DNA of 64,000 nucleotides from Dyadobacter sp. CY312. GTDB lineage: Bacteria; Bacteroidota; Bacteroidia; Cytophagales; Spirosomataceae. Shown here in pieces: positions 27,367 to 36,972 of this stretch (positions are counted from its first letter, which is position 1; each line of letters begins with the position of its first letter). Where the stretch lies: positions 62,001 to 126,000 of the forward strand of contig NZ_JAJUXG010000020.1 in the NCBI RefSeq assembly GCF_021390535.1, read 5' to 3'. The notes beneath the pieces are model-generated. The model was given only the letters and a program-made list of their open reading frames with translations. It ran no database searches and was not told where the DNA came from. A program made the position numbers and the translations under genes.

Positions 27367-29892
27367 ATGTCCTCCCCCGCCCATCTTCACCAAGGCCTAA
27401 CCACCAGCCAGGTCCTCCAATCCCGTCATACCCACGGCGAGAACAAAGTAGAAGACAAAAGCAAAAACAGCCTTTTAATGGCAGCTTTGGGCCTGGTCAG
27501 AGAACCGATGCTGATTCTGCTGATCGTGGCGGCGGCTATTTACTTTATAACCGGTTCTGTAGGCGAAGGATTGTTTATGCTTGGCGCAATTTTGGTTATT
27601 TCAGCCATTTCTATTTACCAGGATACCAAAAGCCGGAATGCGCTTGCTGAGCTGAAATCACTGACACAACCGAAATGCAAGGTCGTCCGGAATGGCGATG
27701 AAGTGGAGATATTGAGGGAGGAACTGGTGATAGGTGATTACCTGATATTGGAAGAAGGCAACAAAATTCCGGCAGACGCTTCGATTCTGGAAGCTCATGA
27801 TTTCTCCGTAAATGAATCTATTCTGACGGGGGAATCGCTCGCAGTTACCAAAAATGAATCCGGAGTCGAGATTTTCCAGGGAACCCTCGTAACCAGCGGA
27901 AGGGCACTTGCAGAAATCACATCGATTGGTGACAAAACAAAACTGGGGCTGATCGGGATAAGCCTGGAATCCATTGAGCAGGAACCTACCCCACTCCAGA
28001 TTCAGATCACCAACTTTGTCAAGAAAATGGCAATCATCGGCGGGATTGTTTTCCTGATCGTCTGGGGTATCAATTTTATACGCACAGGTCAGTTTTTAGA
28101 AAGTCTGTTGAAAGCACTGACACTTGCGATGAGTATTTTGCCTGAGGAAATCCCGGTGGCATTTACTACGTTTATGGCTTTGGGTGCGTGGCGATTGATG
28201 AAAATGGGGATCATTGTCAAGCGAACCCAGACCATCGAAACATTGGGCAGCGCCACCGTAATTTGCACCGACAAAACCGGAACGATTACTGAAAATAAAA
28301 TGGAGCTGGCCGGGTTGTACGTACTGGCAACAAATTCTCTACAATCACCTGAGAGCACATTAAACGAAGATGGTCAACAACTGCTGGAAATGGCGATGTG
28401 GTCGAGTGAGCCCAAGCCTTTCGATCCTATGGAAACGGCTCTGCACGAAGCATACGGAAAACTTTCAACGACCGACAACCGACACGATTTCAGGCTGGTT
28501 CATGAATATCCGCTGGAAGGGAAACCGCCCATGATGACGCACGTGTTTGCAAATGACAATGGTGAACGCGTAATTGCAGCCAAAGGAGCTCCGGAAGCAA
28601 TTATGGCACTTTCAGGATTATCAGAAGCTCAGAAAACCCAGATACTCCAAGCAATTAATGAACTTGCCGCAAAAGGATATCGGGTTTTGGGCGTAGGTGA
28701 AAGCGATTTTTCAGGTGATTCATTTCCCGAAAAACAACAGGAGCTGTCGTTTCATTTCCTCGGTTTGGTTGCGTTTTACGATCCGCCGAAAGCAAACATC
28801 CGCTCTGTTTTTGAATCTTTTTACGTGGCCGGCATTCAGGTGAAGATCATTACAGGAGATAATGCGGCAACGACACAAAACATTGCCAGACAAATAGGCT
28901 TTAAAGGAGCCGAAAACATTTTGCTGGGCGAAGAGCTGGTGGCGATGGACGAGGCGACATTACGACAAAAAGTAATGCAGACCGGCATTTTCGCAAGAAT
29001 GTTTCCGGAAGCTAAGTTAAAGGTCGTCAATGCACTTAAAGCTCAGGGACAGATTGTGGCCATGACCGGCGACGGGGTTAACGACGGTCCGGCACTGAAA
29101 GCCGCACATATCGGAATCGCGATGGGTAAAAAAGGGACAGAAATCGCCAAACAGGCTTCCTCGCTGATTTTGGTAGATGACGATCTGGCCAGAATGGTTG
29201 ATGCTGTGGCGATGGGCCGCAAAATTTACATCAGTCTGAAAAACGCGATTCGCTATATTATTTCCATCCACATCCCAATCATCCTTACTGTGTTCATTCC
29301 TTTGGCCCTGGGTTGGATATATCCCAATATTTTCACACCAGTCCATATCATATTCTTCGAGCTGATCATGGGCCCTACGTGTTCGATCATCTATGAAAAC
29401 GAGCCGATGGAAAAGGATCTGCTTTTGCAAAAACCAAGGCCGTTCACATCCACATTTTTTAGTTTGAAAGAATTGTCTGTCAGTATTTTGCAAGGTATCG
29501 TCATCACCATCGGAATGCTTTTGCTTTATCGGTACGCAGTGATGCAACGATACGACGAGGCGCTTACCAGATCCATGGTTTTCATTGGATTACTGTCTTC
29601 CAACGTTTTCCTTACATTGGTGAACAGGTCGTTCACATATTCGATGCTAGCCACATTGAAGTACAAAAACAACCTGGTTCCAATGATCATTGGTGTCACC
29701 ATTCTGCTTTCCGCTCTCATCTTTACCATTCCACCGGTCAGAGGTTTTTTTAGTCTTGAACCTGTGAATTTGATGCAATTACTGATTAGCATTGGTGTAG
29801 GATTTGTGTTTACGGTTTGGTACGAGGCGGTAAAATATGGCAAAAAGAAAGTTTCCAGGCAGAATCCGAAGAACAAGTCAACTCATAAGTGA
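27367..29892 (+). CDS. P2-type cation-transporting ATPase, second copy
   Basis: An 841-residue P-type ATPase, shorter than and distinct from the one at 22001. Motifs: N domain with LHQGLTTSQVLQSRHTHGENKV, actuator SVNESILTGES, TM4 ILPEEIPVAFTTFMALGAWRL (PEE in place of PEG), phosphorylation site CTDKTGTITENK, KIITGDNAATT, and AMTGDGVNDGPALKAAHIGIAMGKKGTE. The changed TM4 ligand and the GPTCSIIYENEP sequence in TM6 imply another ion preference than the SERCA-like neighbour; Ca2+, Mn2+ or Mg2+ are all possible. It follows the Usp gene and is convergent with the small membrane protein at 29904. Confidence 0.9.
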   Translation: MSSPAHLHQGLTTSQVLQSRHTHGENKVEDKSKNSLLMAALGLVREPMLILLIVAAAIYFITGSVGEGLFMLGAILVISAISIYQDTKSRNALAELKSLTQPKCKVVRNGDEVEILREELVIGDYLILEEGNKIPADASILEAHDFSVNESILTGESLAVTKNESGVEIFQGTLVTSGRALAEITSIGDKTKLGLIGISLESIEQEPTPLQIQITNFVKKMAIIGGIVFLIVWGINFIRTGQFLESLLKALTLAMSILPEEIPVAFTTFMALGAWRLMKMGIIVKRTQTIETLGSATVICTDKTGTITENKMELAGLYVLATNSLQSPESTLNEDGQQLLEMAMWSSEPKPFDPMETALHEAYGKLSTTDNRHDFRLVHEYPLEGKPPMMTHVFANDNGERVIAAKGAPEAIMALSGLSEAQKTQILQAINELAAKGYRVLGVGESDFSGDSFPEKQQELSFHFLGLVAFYDPPKANIRSVFESFYVAGIQVKIITGDNAATTQNIARQIGFKGAENILLGEELVAMDEATLRQKVMQTGIFARMFPEAKLKVVNALKAQGQIVAMTGDGVNDGPALKAAHIGIAMGKKGTEIAKQASSLILVDDDLARMVDAVAMGRKIYISLKNAIRYIISIHIPIILTVFIPLALGWIYPNIFTPVHIIFFELIMGPTCSIIYENEPMEKDLLLQKPRPFTSTFFSLKELSVSILQGIVITIGMLLLYRYAVMQRYDEALTRSMVFIGLLSSNVFLTLVNRSFTYSMLATLKYKNNLVPMIIGVTILLSALIFTIPPVRGFFSLEPVNLMQLLISIGVGFVFTVWYEAVKYGKKKVSRQNPKNKSTHK

Positions 29893-29903
29893 TTGGCCAG
29901 AAG

Positions 29904-30416
29904 CTAGAAATGCGCAAGTTTCACTTTTTGAACTTTCCCCTCTCTTCCCCAAATAAACAAATCACCTTGTTTTCTCTGCAGCAAATACAAAGAAACCGCC
30001 ATAAACAGCGTTGCCGGAAAGGCAGCGTAAGAACCTATTGGCGATATGGCAATACAAAATACAATTCCGCCCCAACAACCAAATCGGAACAAGTTACCTT
30101 TCAGAATCATGGACAGGGCTATCAAACCCTGTGCGGCAGCGATTGATAAAACCATTGGTGTCGCAATCGCTTCAAATGCGCCTAAAATAAATCTTTTGTA
30201 AACGGGTATGGAGCTGTCTGCATAGTCCTGATATACCCAGGGTGCGTCCAACGCCGTGGATGAATTGATCCAGCACGCCCATCCGAAAAGCAGAAGGAAA
30301 AACAACCTTGCAAGCTGGGGCTTTTTGACGCTCGCAAATATTGACAACAGCGCCAGTACATTGGAAGCCACGTAAACACCGACCAAAAAATACGGATTTA
30401 TTAGAAAATGATCCAT
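29904..30416 (-). CDS. Four- to five-TM membrane protein of unknown function
   Basis: A 170-residue integral membrane protein. The ATG at 30416 is preferred to the TTG two codons upstream. Hydrophobic segments lie near residues 6-28, 33-50, 83-105, 110-128 and 130-150. There is a conserved-looking soluble stretch DAPWVYQDYADSSIPVYKRF between TM2 and TM3. No family is recognised. It lies 12 bp from the end of the convergent ATPase and is followed upstream (on its strand) by BON and DUF6544-like genes, all minus. Confidence 0.6.
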   Translation of the reverse strand: MDHFLINPYFLVGVYVASNVLALLSIFASVKKPQLARLFFLLLFGWACWINSSTALDAPWVYQDYADSSIPVYKRFILGAFEAIATPMVLSIAAAQGLIALSMILKGNLFRFGCWGGIVFCIAISPIGSYAAFPATLFMAVSLYLLQRKQGDLFIWGREGKVQKVKLAHF

Positions 30417-30476
30417 GATCAAAGGATTTTGCAGGAAGTAAATGGGAATGTGTAATTTTTGGTCGGGTTTAAAACC

Positions 30477-31151
30477 TCAGTCGGCGATGGAATGCTCATA
30501 CTCCACAACAATATCATTGTCGACAATCTCAACACCAGGCGCCTTCCAGGCTTGCCGCCCGGCTTCATCCTTTTCATACCACGAACCCACCGTACCGGTC
30601 AGGATCACTTTGTTGTGTGCCACGTGTACATGAATATCCTTTTCCTTGATAGACCAGTTCCGGGCCAATGCACTTTCAATGGCAATTTTCTCGATCCGGT
30701 CCAGTGATTCAGATTTAATTGTGATCTTGTTGGACACCCCTCTGATACCCGCAAGCTGACCGATAAACTTTGCCGTATCTTCCTTTTGGTAATTCCACTG
30801 AACTTCGCCCTCGAGTGTGATCCATCCGTTTTCAACTTTAACCCTGATTTTGTCCTCCGGAATTTCCCAATGCCATTTACAGGCATTCAGCACTTCATTG
30901 GCAAGATCATGATCATCCCGATGATTCAGGGCGCTGAAAGTTTTAACTTCAATCTGCTCCACTACCACTTTTACACCAGCCACCTTTTTAGCCGCATTTT
31001 CCGCTTCCATCTTTTTTGCGTAGCTATCCACTGTACCCGACAGCGTCACAATGCCGTCTTTCGCAGTAACCCCTATTTCGGCATCTCTCAGCAAAGGCTC
31101 CCATCTGAGTGCTTCCTGAACATCTTTCTGCAACTCTTCATTGGTTGTCAT
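30477..31151 (-). CDS. Triple-BON-domain protein (OsmY-like)
   Basis: A 224-residue protein made of three consecutive BON domains: about 5-70 (DVQEALRWEPLLRDAEIGVTAKDGIVTLSGTV), 80-148 (LANEVLNACKWHWEIPEDKIRVKVENGWITLEGEV) and 152-222 (IESALARNWSIKEKDIHVHVAHNKVILTGTV). BON domains bind phospholipid or act as small scaffolds; OsmY is an osmotic-stress chaperone. No signal peptide is visible, unlike OsmY, so it is probably cytoplasmic. Tri-BON proteins of this type recur next to Usp, AdhP and cation ATPase genes in Bacteroidota. Confidence 0.88.
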   Translation of the reverse strand: MTTNEELQKDVQEALRWEPLLRDAEIGVTAKDGIVTLSGTVDSYAKKMEAENAAKKVAGVKVVVEQIEVKTFSALNHRDDHDLANEVLNACKWHWEIPEDKIRVKVENGWITLEGEVQWNYQKEDTAKFIGQLAGIRGVSNKITIKSESLDRIEKIAIESALARNWSIKEKDIHVHVAHNKVILTGTVGSWYEKDEAGRQAWKAPGVEIVDNDIVVEYEHSIAD

Positions 31152-31259
31152 AATCCCGATATTTTGTTGGCAACAAAATCATTGCCAGGGTAAAGGTCAA
31201 AAAACCAGCCCCCATTAAGTTACATTGTCCGAGCTAAGAGTTGCATCAATCACTGTTTT

Positions 31260-32363
31260 TCAAAGGTCTTTTATAATACAATTGTACTTCACCCCGTCGA
31301 GCCTGAAAGTACCGTAACACAAATCCCTGTCCGGATACGAATAAATCGTTTCTGCATCGCGCATCAGGTTAAATCCGTTTATTTCCTGATAGTCTTTCAG
31401 TGGTGTTGCCCAGGGCAGCTGTGTTCCGGTATCAGCGGCATAGCGGTCCAGAGAAATGAAATTGACCAGAGCGCCCGCTTCGTTGAAATGCAGCCAGGCC
31501 GAAACGGTGAGGTGGTTGTTTGTAAAAGAAGCCCTTACATTGCCATCCAGAACTTCGAGCCATGTGATGCGTTTATCAATGAGCGTTGCCGGTGCCAGAC
31601 AGCACATATCATTGAAAAAAGTTACCGTCTCGGACAGATCCATTTCGGGGCCGTCCTGATACTGCACCTTGAACAACGAAAACAGACGGATGTCCATTGA
31701 TGCACGACCATCCAGAAAACAGTGGTAACCCGCGACAGGTAGATTTTTCATCCAAGCTTTCATAAAAAATAACCTCGTTGGCGTGTGCATAAAATTGTAT
31801 TGCTCCGAGGTAAACGGCATCCACGCCGACTGCTCGTCCTTCCTGAGTTTCCCGGTAAATTCCACTCTAAAGTTGTTCACCTTTGCCTTGCCCATGCACC
31901 CGGCAAAACGAATGTATTTTTTCACCGGGTCAGGAAGTTGGCTGATGTCAGTTTCGGTAAGTAGGGAATCACCGAAATACGCCTTTTGCTGCAATCCTGT
32001 TTTTACATCCCTGTCGAATTTTCGTTTAAAGAAACAGGCAGCCGCGGCTGTGAGGGCTGCGACCAGAATAACCACATTGGGTATAGTAGCAAATTTCGCC
32101 TCCTGCCAAAACACGATAACAAGAACTTGCGAAAATGCCACTGCGACAATACCGCAGAGCCACCATCGTCTATTCCGGAAGGCCAGCAAAAAGGCCGTAA
32201 AGGCAAAAAGCAAACCCGCAATCAACCAGAGATTATTAAATGGCTTGGGAAAAGTCTGCCGGAACTGCATCACATCCACAAGCTCAAACTCACTAAGGAA
32301 TCCGGTCAAATGAAGCATTCCATGGATCAGTATCAGTACAGGAAAATAATATCTCTTGATCAT
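31260..32363 (-). CDS. DUF6544-like membrane protein
   Basis: A 367-residue protein with an N-terminal membrane part of four hydrophobic segments (about 5-23, 45-65, 67-85, 92-112) and a soluble C-terminal domain (about 130-367). The soluble part opens with ISQLPDPVKKYIRFAGCMGKAKVNNFRVEF, typical of DUF6544, and has several Trp-rich strands. The family has no known function; the domain may resemble a lipid-binding fold (inference). It is 108 bp upstream of the tri-BON gene on the same strand and probably belongs to the same stress group. Confidence 0.65.
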   Translation of the reverse strand: MIKRYYFPVLILIHGMLHLTGFLSEFELVDVMQFRQTFPKPFNNLWLIAGLLFAFTAFLLAFRNRRWWLCGIVAVAFSQVLVIVFWQEAKFATIPNVVILVAALTAAAACFFKRKFDRDVKTGLQQKAYFGDSLLTETDISQLPDPVKKYIRFAGCMGKAKVNNFRVEFTGKLRKDEQSAWMPFTSEQYNFMHTPTRLFFMKAWMKNLPVAGYHCFLDGRASMDIRLFSLFKVQYQDGPEMDLSETVTFFNDMCCLAPATLIDKRITWLEVLDGNVRASFTNNHLTVSAWLHFNEAGALVNFISLDRYAADTGTQLPWATPLKDYQEINGFNLMRDAETIYSYPDRDLCYGTFRLDGVKYNCIIKDL

Positions 32364-32746
32364 AAGGATTTGATAACGTGTTGAGTTTGCTTTTTGAAAT
32401 AATCATGGCGGTTTGTAAAGGTTCGTAATCTCGTGTAGGTTATCTGATATCGTTAAACCTAACATCCCCAGCGCGAAGCTGTCATCCACCGGCAATTTCT
32501 TGTCCCTATGAGCAGACCCATAAAACGGAAACGCTAACATTTGACTCTTTTGAACGTGGGTAGATGTTATGGATGTCTACCGAGACGCTTGGGTTGACCT
32601 GCTTTCTACGCTAATTGCCACTATATTTTTGTTTTATAGACTCACCTGTTGACCTATAAAATTGCTCCTTGCCCAGACGGGACACCAATTCCAGCGGGGT
32701 AAATCCAGCTATTTTTTCTCATCATTTAATAATTGTTTCGACTCTT
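32364..32746. other. Gene-free gap
   Basis: Between two minus-strand membrane-protein genes. A 27-codon plus-strand ORF at 32569-32652 has a hydrophobic stretch but no other support. No hairpin, repeat or clear promoter was found. Confidence 0.4.
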
Positions 32747-33217
32747 TCAAATCTTCGTCTCAGGATACTTTTTGTACCGATTTCTGACAGGTGGCAACAA
32801 GGCGACGAATAAGATCCCAACTGCATAAAACATATAAAATGTGTGCAGCCAATGCACAGCATGCAGGAAAACCATTTCAAGCTGGATCCAGATAATCAGC
32901 GTAAAGGCCTGATAAATGGAGAAGCTCCATGCCCATTGCATGTCTTTGAAAACATTCAAGGATTCAGCAAATGGACTTTCGATTTCTCTGCGAAGTGAAT
33001 AAATCAGCACGAATGGAAACACACCAAGTACAAGAAATAGCACAATACCGGGTATCAAAAATGTATGAAACGGCGATCCCACCAGCATCGATAAGGGCAT
33101 TCCGATCAGCGATCCGGTTGGAGAAACGATCAGCACGCCACCGCCGAATAGTGCTCCCACACCAAGAAATGCCAACAGGCCCACGAGTATATTTTCTGCT
33201 GTTTTCAACTTCATCAT
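32747..33217 (-). CDS. Four-TM membrane protein of unknown function
   Basis: A 156-residue integral membrane protein with four hydrophobic helices (about 9-30, 53-75, 95-118, 122-143) and a basic C-terminus (RNRYKKYP). Two adjacent Met codons start it. No family is recognised with certainty; similar small proteins in Bacteroidota are annotated only as hypothetical. Its N-terminus faces the kinase pseudogene on the opposite strand, so it has its own promoter in the 33218-33445 gap. Confidence 0.6.
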   Translation of the reverse strand: MMKLKTAENILVGLLAFLGVGALFGGGVLIVSPTGSLIGMPLSMLVGSPFHTFLIPGIVLFLVLGVFPFVLIYSLRREIESPFAESLNVFKDMQWAWSFSIYQAFTLIIWIQLEMVFLHAVHWLHTFYMFYAVGILFVALLPPVRNRYKKYPETKI

Positions 33218-33445
33218 TTCTTGGTTTTTGGTTTATACTGCTCCCGATTCCCTGCGCCCCACCAACACAAAGCTGAATATTTTTAATGCACCAATTGTTA
33301 CGGATCTCTTTCTCAATCTTACATCTTTCACGCTTTGGAAGCGGTAATGATCAGTGAATCATGCAACAATTTGATCATTTCCTATAAAGTTTCGTGCGTA
33401 TTTTCCTTCACCTTTGATTCAGGATTTACAAATCAAGCTGATCAA

Positions 33446-34010
33446 ATGAATAATCCCTTTAATCCCCTATTCGATGTACCACTTGCCCCCGATTTCAAAG
33501 CTATCCTGGCACATGAAATTCGCAATCCCCTGGCCACCATCGACCTGTCCCTGGAACTGATTCTGGAAGAGTGCAATGACGACGGCTTAAAGGTTTATAT
33601 CGACATCATCCAGCTCGGCCAGGATTAATTTACTGGTGAGTGAAATGATCAAAAATCAGACTGTTGATAAAACTGCAAACCAATCCGTTCATCACCTGCT
33701 CAACGAGGTCGTCGGAATGGCCATGGACCGGATCATACTGAAAAACATTATCCTCTGAAAGAATACGATCCGGCCGACTGCACCGTAACTTTGAATCATC
33801 AAAAAATGAAAATTGCCCTTACCAACATTATAGTAAATGCCATTGAGGCTATGCGCACACAGGACGGGCAATTGGCACGCAGTACCCTGTTGATCGCCGG
33901 GAAGTATGTGATTCAAATAGCGAATAATGGATGTGGCATCAGTGCAAAAAAGGGACTAATTTAGCATTCTCACGACCCAAGTAAATCATGTTGAGGCATT
34001 CCGGTACGCA
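33446..34010 (+). pseudogene. Degraded histidine kinase (HisKA/HATPase)
   Basis: Three frames together spell one kinase. From MNNPFNPL at 33446: HisKA with the H-box FKAILAHEIRNPLATIDLS, running to a stop at 33626. In the next frame from about 33624: INLLVSEMIKNQT to a stop near 33750. Then in a third frame: EYDPADCTVTLNHQKMKIALTNIIVNAIEAM (N box) and IANNGCGIS (G1 box), to a TAG at 33962. A trace of the last helix (SILTTQVNHVE) reads on in yet another frame into the start of the next gene. At least three frameshifts and loss of the G2 box make it non-functional. Confidence 0.8.
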
Positions 34011-34725
34011 TCGTACACCAAACCATAATCTCAAACTGGCAACCCTGCTCGGTTTTACGGCCGGACTTGTGAATGCTGAGGGCCTTTTAGGTTTTTCGCT
34101 ACTAACTACCAACATCACAGGTCACGCTGCACTGCTTGCCGAGGGCATTGCGGAACAAAACTGGCAAAATGCACAAGTCCTTGTCTTATGGATGATATTA
34201 TTTCTTGCCGGTGCTTTTACGTCCGGATTATGTTTGTCTCTTTTTGGGGCACATCAACGCTACTCCTATTCCATTCCGATCGTAATCGAAATCGCAATAC
34301 TCGTCACTTCTGCAATCTATGGATCAAAAACTTATGTATCAACACTTTACAAAATAGCCCTTCCCGGCAGTTTACTTTTCGCCATGGGTTTGCAGAATGC
34401 ACTGGTTACCCTGGTTTCCGGATCCGTTGTGAGAACGACGCACCTTACAGGTATTTTCACGGATATGGGCATTGAATTAGCTCAACTGTTGAGGACAAAC
34501 CTGAAAGACCGTGTAATTCTTCTGTTAAAAATAAAACTTAAACTTTTTATCATATGCTCCTTTCTGTTCGGGGCAATTGCCGGTGCTTACCTTTTTAAGT
34601 GCATCAGCTTCAGGTCATTTTATATTCCTGTTCTCATTTTGACATTTGTGCTCCTGTACGATGTATTCCGGGTCAATGTAAAACGGTACTATCAGACGAC
34701 TTCAAAAGCCTTTAGAAGGAATTAG
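33988..34725 (+). CDS. DUF1275 / YoaK-family membrane protein
   Basis: A 245-residue integral membrane protein with about six TM helices. Diagnostic DUF1275 features are LLGFTAGLVNAEGLLGF near the N-terminus, TNITGHAALLAEG (the TGN-type loop) and GLQNALVTLVSGSVVRTTHLTGIFTDMGIELAQLL in the middle. The family is widespread but its substrate is unknown. The start overlaps the end of the degraded kinase gene, so the N-terminal seven or so residues are uncertain. It is convergent with the barrel protein at 34812 and separated from it by a terminator hairpin. Confidence 0.82.
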   Translation: MLRHSGTHRTPNHNLKLATLLGFTAGLVNAEGLLGFSLLTTNITGHAALLAEGIAEQNWQNAQVLVLWMILFLAGAFTSGLCLSLFGAHQRYSYSIPIVIEIAILVTSAIYGSKTYVSTLYKIALPGSLLFAMGLQNALVTLVSGSVVRTTHLTGIFTDMGIELAQLLRTNLKDRVILLLKIKLKLFIICSFLFGAIAGAYLFKCISFRSFYIPVLILTFVLLYDVFRVNVKRYYQTTSKAFRRN

Positions 34726-34752
34726 GCAAATAGCAGACACCATTACACAGAC

Positions 34753-34786
34753 AAAAAAGGAGAAATAGGATAGTCCTATCTTCTCC
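34753..34786 (-). terminator. Terminator of the outer-membrane barrel gene
   Basis: A 12-bp stem with one bulged base (34759-34770 with 34774-34786) and a 3-nt loop. On the minus strand six U follow (34753-34758), so it serves the gene at 34812; on the plus strand it may also stop DUF1275 transcripts. Confidence 0.75.
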
Positions 34787-34811
34787 CTGCATTTAAAAAC
34801 TGACTCTTGGT

Positions 34812-35390
34812 TTACCTCTTAACAATCGGAATCACCCAGAACACACTCGCCTGAATAACGCTGTTTTTGAAGTCGGGGCTGATGTCCCTTCCCAAAAAGC
34901 TTCCAACTTTCGATAACCCGGCCATGTATCGTAGTCCCACCCCAAAGCCGGCGTCGGACTGGTATCCAAGGCCGGCGCCAGCGGACAGATCGAGTTGTTT
35001 TGCAAAATCATTGATGGTTTGATCGGGTATGTTTTCAGACAATCTCAAACCAGCCTGCGGGCCGCCCTCAATGTAAAAACCATTCGCTATCCTGAATTTT
35101 ACCATTACGGGTATGTTCAGATAGTTAATTTTGTAATTCGTCTTCGTTCCTGCATTTTCCACTTTGGCTCCCTGAGTAGAAAACAGCACTTCGGGTTGAA
35201 TCGAGAAGATTTCACCGAAACCGAAATTAAGCAGGCCACCAATGTGATACCCTATTTTTGCATCAGAATTGATGTCTCCGCCGGAATAGTTGCTGACGTT
35301 TACGCCTGCCTTGGGCCCGAAACTAAAAGACTGCGCAAAAGAGAAGGTGCTTACAGAAAGCAGCAATGCAGAAAATAATAACTTTTTCAT
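34812..35390 (-). CDS. Porin-family outer-membrane beta-barrel protein
   Basis: A 192-residue protein with a clear signal peptide (KKLLFSALLLSVSTFSFA, cut before Q) and an eight-strand-type barrel of the PorT/OMP_b-brl_2 kind: FGPKAGVNVSNYSGG, IGYHIGGLLNFGFGEIFSIQPEVLFSTQGAKVE, YLNIPVMVKFRIANGFYIEGGPQAG, AGAGLGYQSDAGFGVGLRYMAGLS. Such small barrels are abundant in Bacteroidota and mostly of unknown role. It is a single-gene unit with its own terminator; the 5' gap of about 400 bp separates it from the divergent AraC gene. Confidence 0.88.
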   Translation of the reverse strand: MKKLLFSALLLSVSTFSFAQSFSFGPKAGVNVSNYSGGDINSDAKIGYHIGGLLNFGFGEIFSIQPEVLFSTQGAKVENAGTKTNYKINYLNIPVMVKFRIANGFYIEGGPQAGLRLSENIPDQTINDFAKQLDLSAGAGLGYQSDAGFGVGLRYMAGLSKVGSFLGRDISPDFKNSVIQASVFWVIPIVKR

Positions 35391-35796
35391 CTTGTAACGT
35401 TAATGTTAAATTTTATTCAAACCCCACACTTGTAAGGGCCGCGAAGATCCTGCCAACTAAATTTTCACCTGCTTGCCCAAGCGTAACATCTCTTGGGGCA
35501 CCTGTCCGGAAACGACATTATTATATTTAATATCAGACAATTGGCACGGTTGTAGTGGCAGATATATTCTATTGCAAACGTTGCCGGAATAAAATTGGCA
35601 AGTGTTACACCTGAATTTTCATTAGTTGCATTAATCACAGATTTGTAAATGCGTGAAGGGTGAAATGTCCTGACTAAAATGTGAGAGGTTGAAGACTCAC
35701 AACACACTTTTTGCTTTGCACATCTCACAACAAACCTTTGTCAGGTTTATGGAAAGGCGAAGCATTCGACATCATCAAGTTATCCTCCTAATCGAT
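35391..35796. other. Divergent intergenic region
   Basis: Lies between the barrel gene (minus) and the first AraC paralogue (plus). The plus frame is open from 35689, but the preferred start is 35797, chosen because the paralogue aligns from MILYIK. No convincing hairpin or repeat. A TTGGCACG at about 35539 resembles half of a sigma54 site, but its -12 partner is missing. Confidence 0.35.
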
Positions 35797-36357
35797 ATGA
35801 TACTGTACATTAAATACATGGTCAGCCTGCGTTGCAAAATGCTGGTGAAAGACGAATTGACCAAGTTAGGACTACACTATGTTCTGGTGGATCTGGGGTC
35901 TGTTGAGATATTAGAAAACATTACACAGCAGCAGCATGATGAATTAAAAAGGAACCTGCTCCGATCGGGTCTTGAATTACTTGATGACAAAAAAAGCATT
36001 CTGATCGCGAAAATAAAGGCTGTAATCGTAGAGATGATTCATTATGCCGAAGATTTGCCTGCAACCAATTACTCCGATTATATCAGTGAAAAACTAGGCT
36101 ACGATTATACGTATCTTTCAAACACGTTTTCCGAGGTGAAAGGAATTAACATCCAGCAGTTTATCATACTTCACAAGATTGAAAAGGTAAAGGAACTACT
36201 GTTGTACGAAGAGCTTAATCTGACTGAAATAGCATACAGACTACATTACAGCAGTGTGTCCCACTTGTCGAACCAGTTTAAAAAGATTACCGGTTTGACT
36301 CCCTCCTACTTCAAAAAGCTAAAAATGAAGAGAAATCAAAATTTGGAAAATATGTAA
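35797..36357 (+). CDS. AraC-family regulator with HMA-like N-terminal domain, copy 1
   Basis: A 186-residue DNA-binding protein: an N-terminal 75-residue ferredoxin-like domain (MILYIKYMVSLRCKMLV..., LDDKKSILIAKIKAVIVEMIH) and a C-terminal AraC double helix-turn-helix (YISEKLGYDYTYLSNTFSEVKGINIQQFII; LNLTEIAYRLHYSSVSHLSNQFKKITGLTPSYFKK). In this Bacteroidota group the N-domain resembles heavy-metal-associated domains with an MVCxxC metal site. Here the first Cys is Ser, leaving MVSxxC, so metal sensing is doubtful. A second, about 70 percent similar copy lies at 37198, with a BON gene between them. Confidence 0.8.
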   Translation: MILYIKYMVSLRCKMLVKDELTKLGLHYVLVDLGSVEILENITQQQHDELKRNLLRSGLELLDDKKSILIAKIKAVIVEMIHYAEDLPATNYSDYISEKLGYDYTYLSNTFSEVKGINIQQFIILHKIEKVKELLLYEELNLTEIAYRLHYSSVSHLSNQFKKITGLTPSYFKKLKMKRNQNLENM

Positions 36358-36635
36358 AATATGTAACTTTTTCTGATTTTTATGTAACATTTTAATATGA
36401 AAATCATTACATCTTTGCAAAACAGGCACCTAAGATTTGATGCATTCACATTTAAGAAATCAACCAAAAATCGAAAAAAGCAACAATGTGTCGCAGAAAT
36501 CATTCAGGCATTGAATGCTAATCTGAAAATTGACAATGATTAATACGGATGCTTGATGGTCCTTCTTAAATTCACCAATGTGTTATGAGCTTTTGAAAGT
36601 ATACCGAGCAAAGCACCTACTTCATCCAATAAATC

Positions 36636-36947
36636 ATGAAAATAGACATAGATGTTGTAAAATCCTGGGAGCCAGATTATGACTCTGATGTTACCAGACT
36701 TGAAACTGATAAAAATCTGGAGAAAAAAGTTATCAATGCCCTTCAGACCAATGCATTCATCAACAGTGAAAAAATAAGGGTTCGCGTTACTGACCGTCTT
36801 GTTTTTCTGGAAGGAACTGTTCATCTGCTTAAAGAAAGGATTTCGGCTCAAAAGTGCATACGGGATATCTTTGGTATCCGCGCAGTAATCAATTACCTAA
36901 CCTATCACAGTGAGTATGCTCAGCAAAAGCTAAAAAATATATCCTGA
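36636..36947 (+). CDS. Single-BON-domain protein
   Basis: A 103-residue protein consisting of one BON domain: an N-terminal segment with VKSWEPDYDSDVTRLETDKNLEKKVINALQTNAF, then SEKIRVRVTDRLVFLEGTVHLLKERISAQKCIRDIFGIRAVINYL. It has no signal peptide. It is flanked by the two AraC paralogues and followed by its own terminator at 36973, so it is a single-gene unit and a plausible target of those regulators (inference). The sequence upstream resembles the one that precedes the YtxH remnant at 37910, suggesting a shared promoter type. Confidence 0.8.
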   Translation: MKIDIDVVKSWEPDYDSDVTRLETDKNLEKKVINALQTNAFINSEKIRVRVTDRLVFLEGTVHLLKERISAQKCIRDIFGIRAVINYLTYHSEYAQQKLKNIS

Positions 36948-36972
36948 GCAGACTTGTCACATCTATATTTTG

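Noticed and set aside
32569-32652. A 27-codon ORF with a hydrophobic stretch
   Set aside because: No leader, RBS, partner gene or terminator supports it.
34188-34475. Alternative frame inside DUF1275
   Set aside because: Overlaps a well-supported membrane-protein gene and shows no family features.
35538-35560. TTGGCACG, a good sigma54 -24 half-site
   Set aside because: The bases at the required spacing do not give a -12 GC, and neither neighbouring gene is a usual sigma54 target.
36397-36543. A 48-codon plus-strand ORF between the first AraC copy and the BON gene
   Set aside because: Its start lies in sequence resembling the promoter region downstream of the second AraC copy, and no similar peptide is readable there; likely a chance frame.
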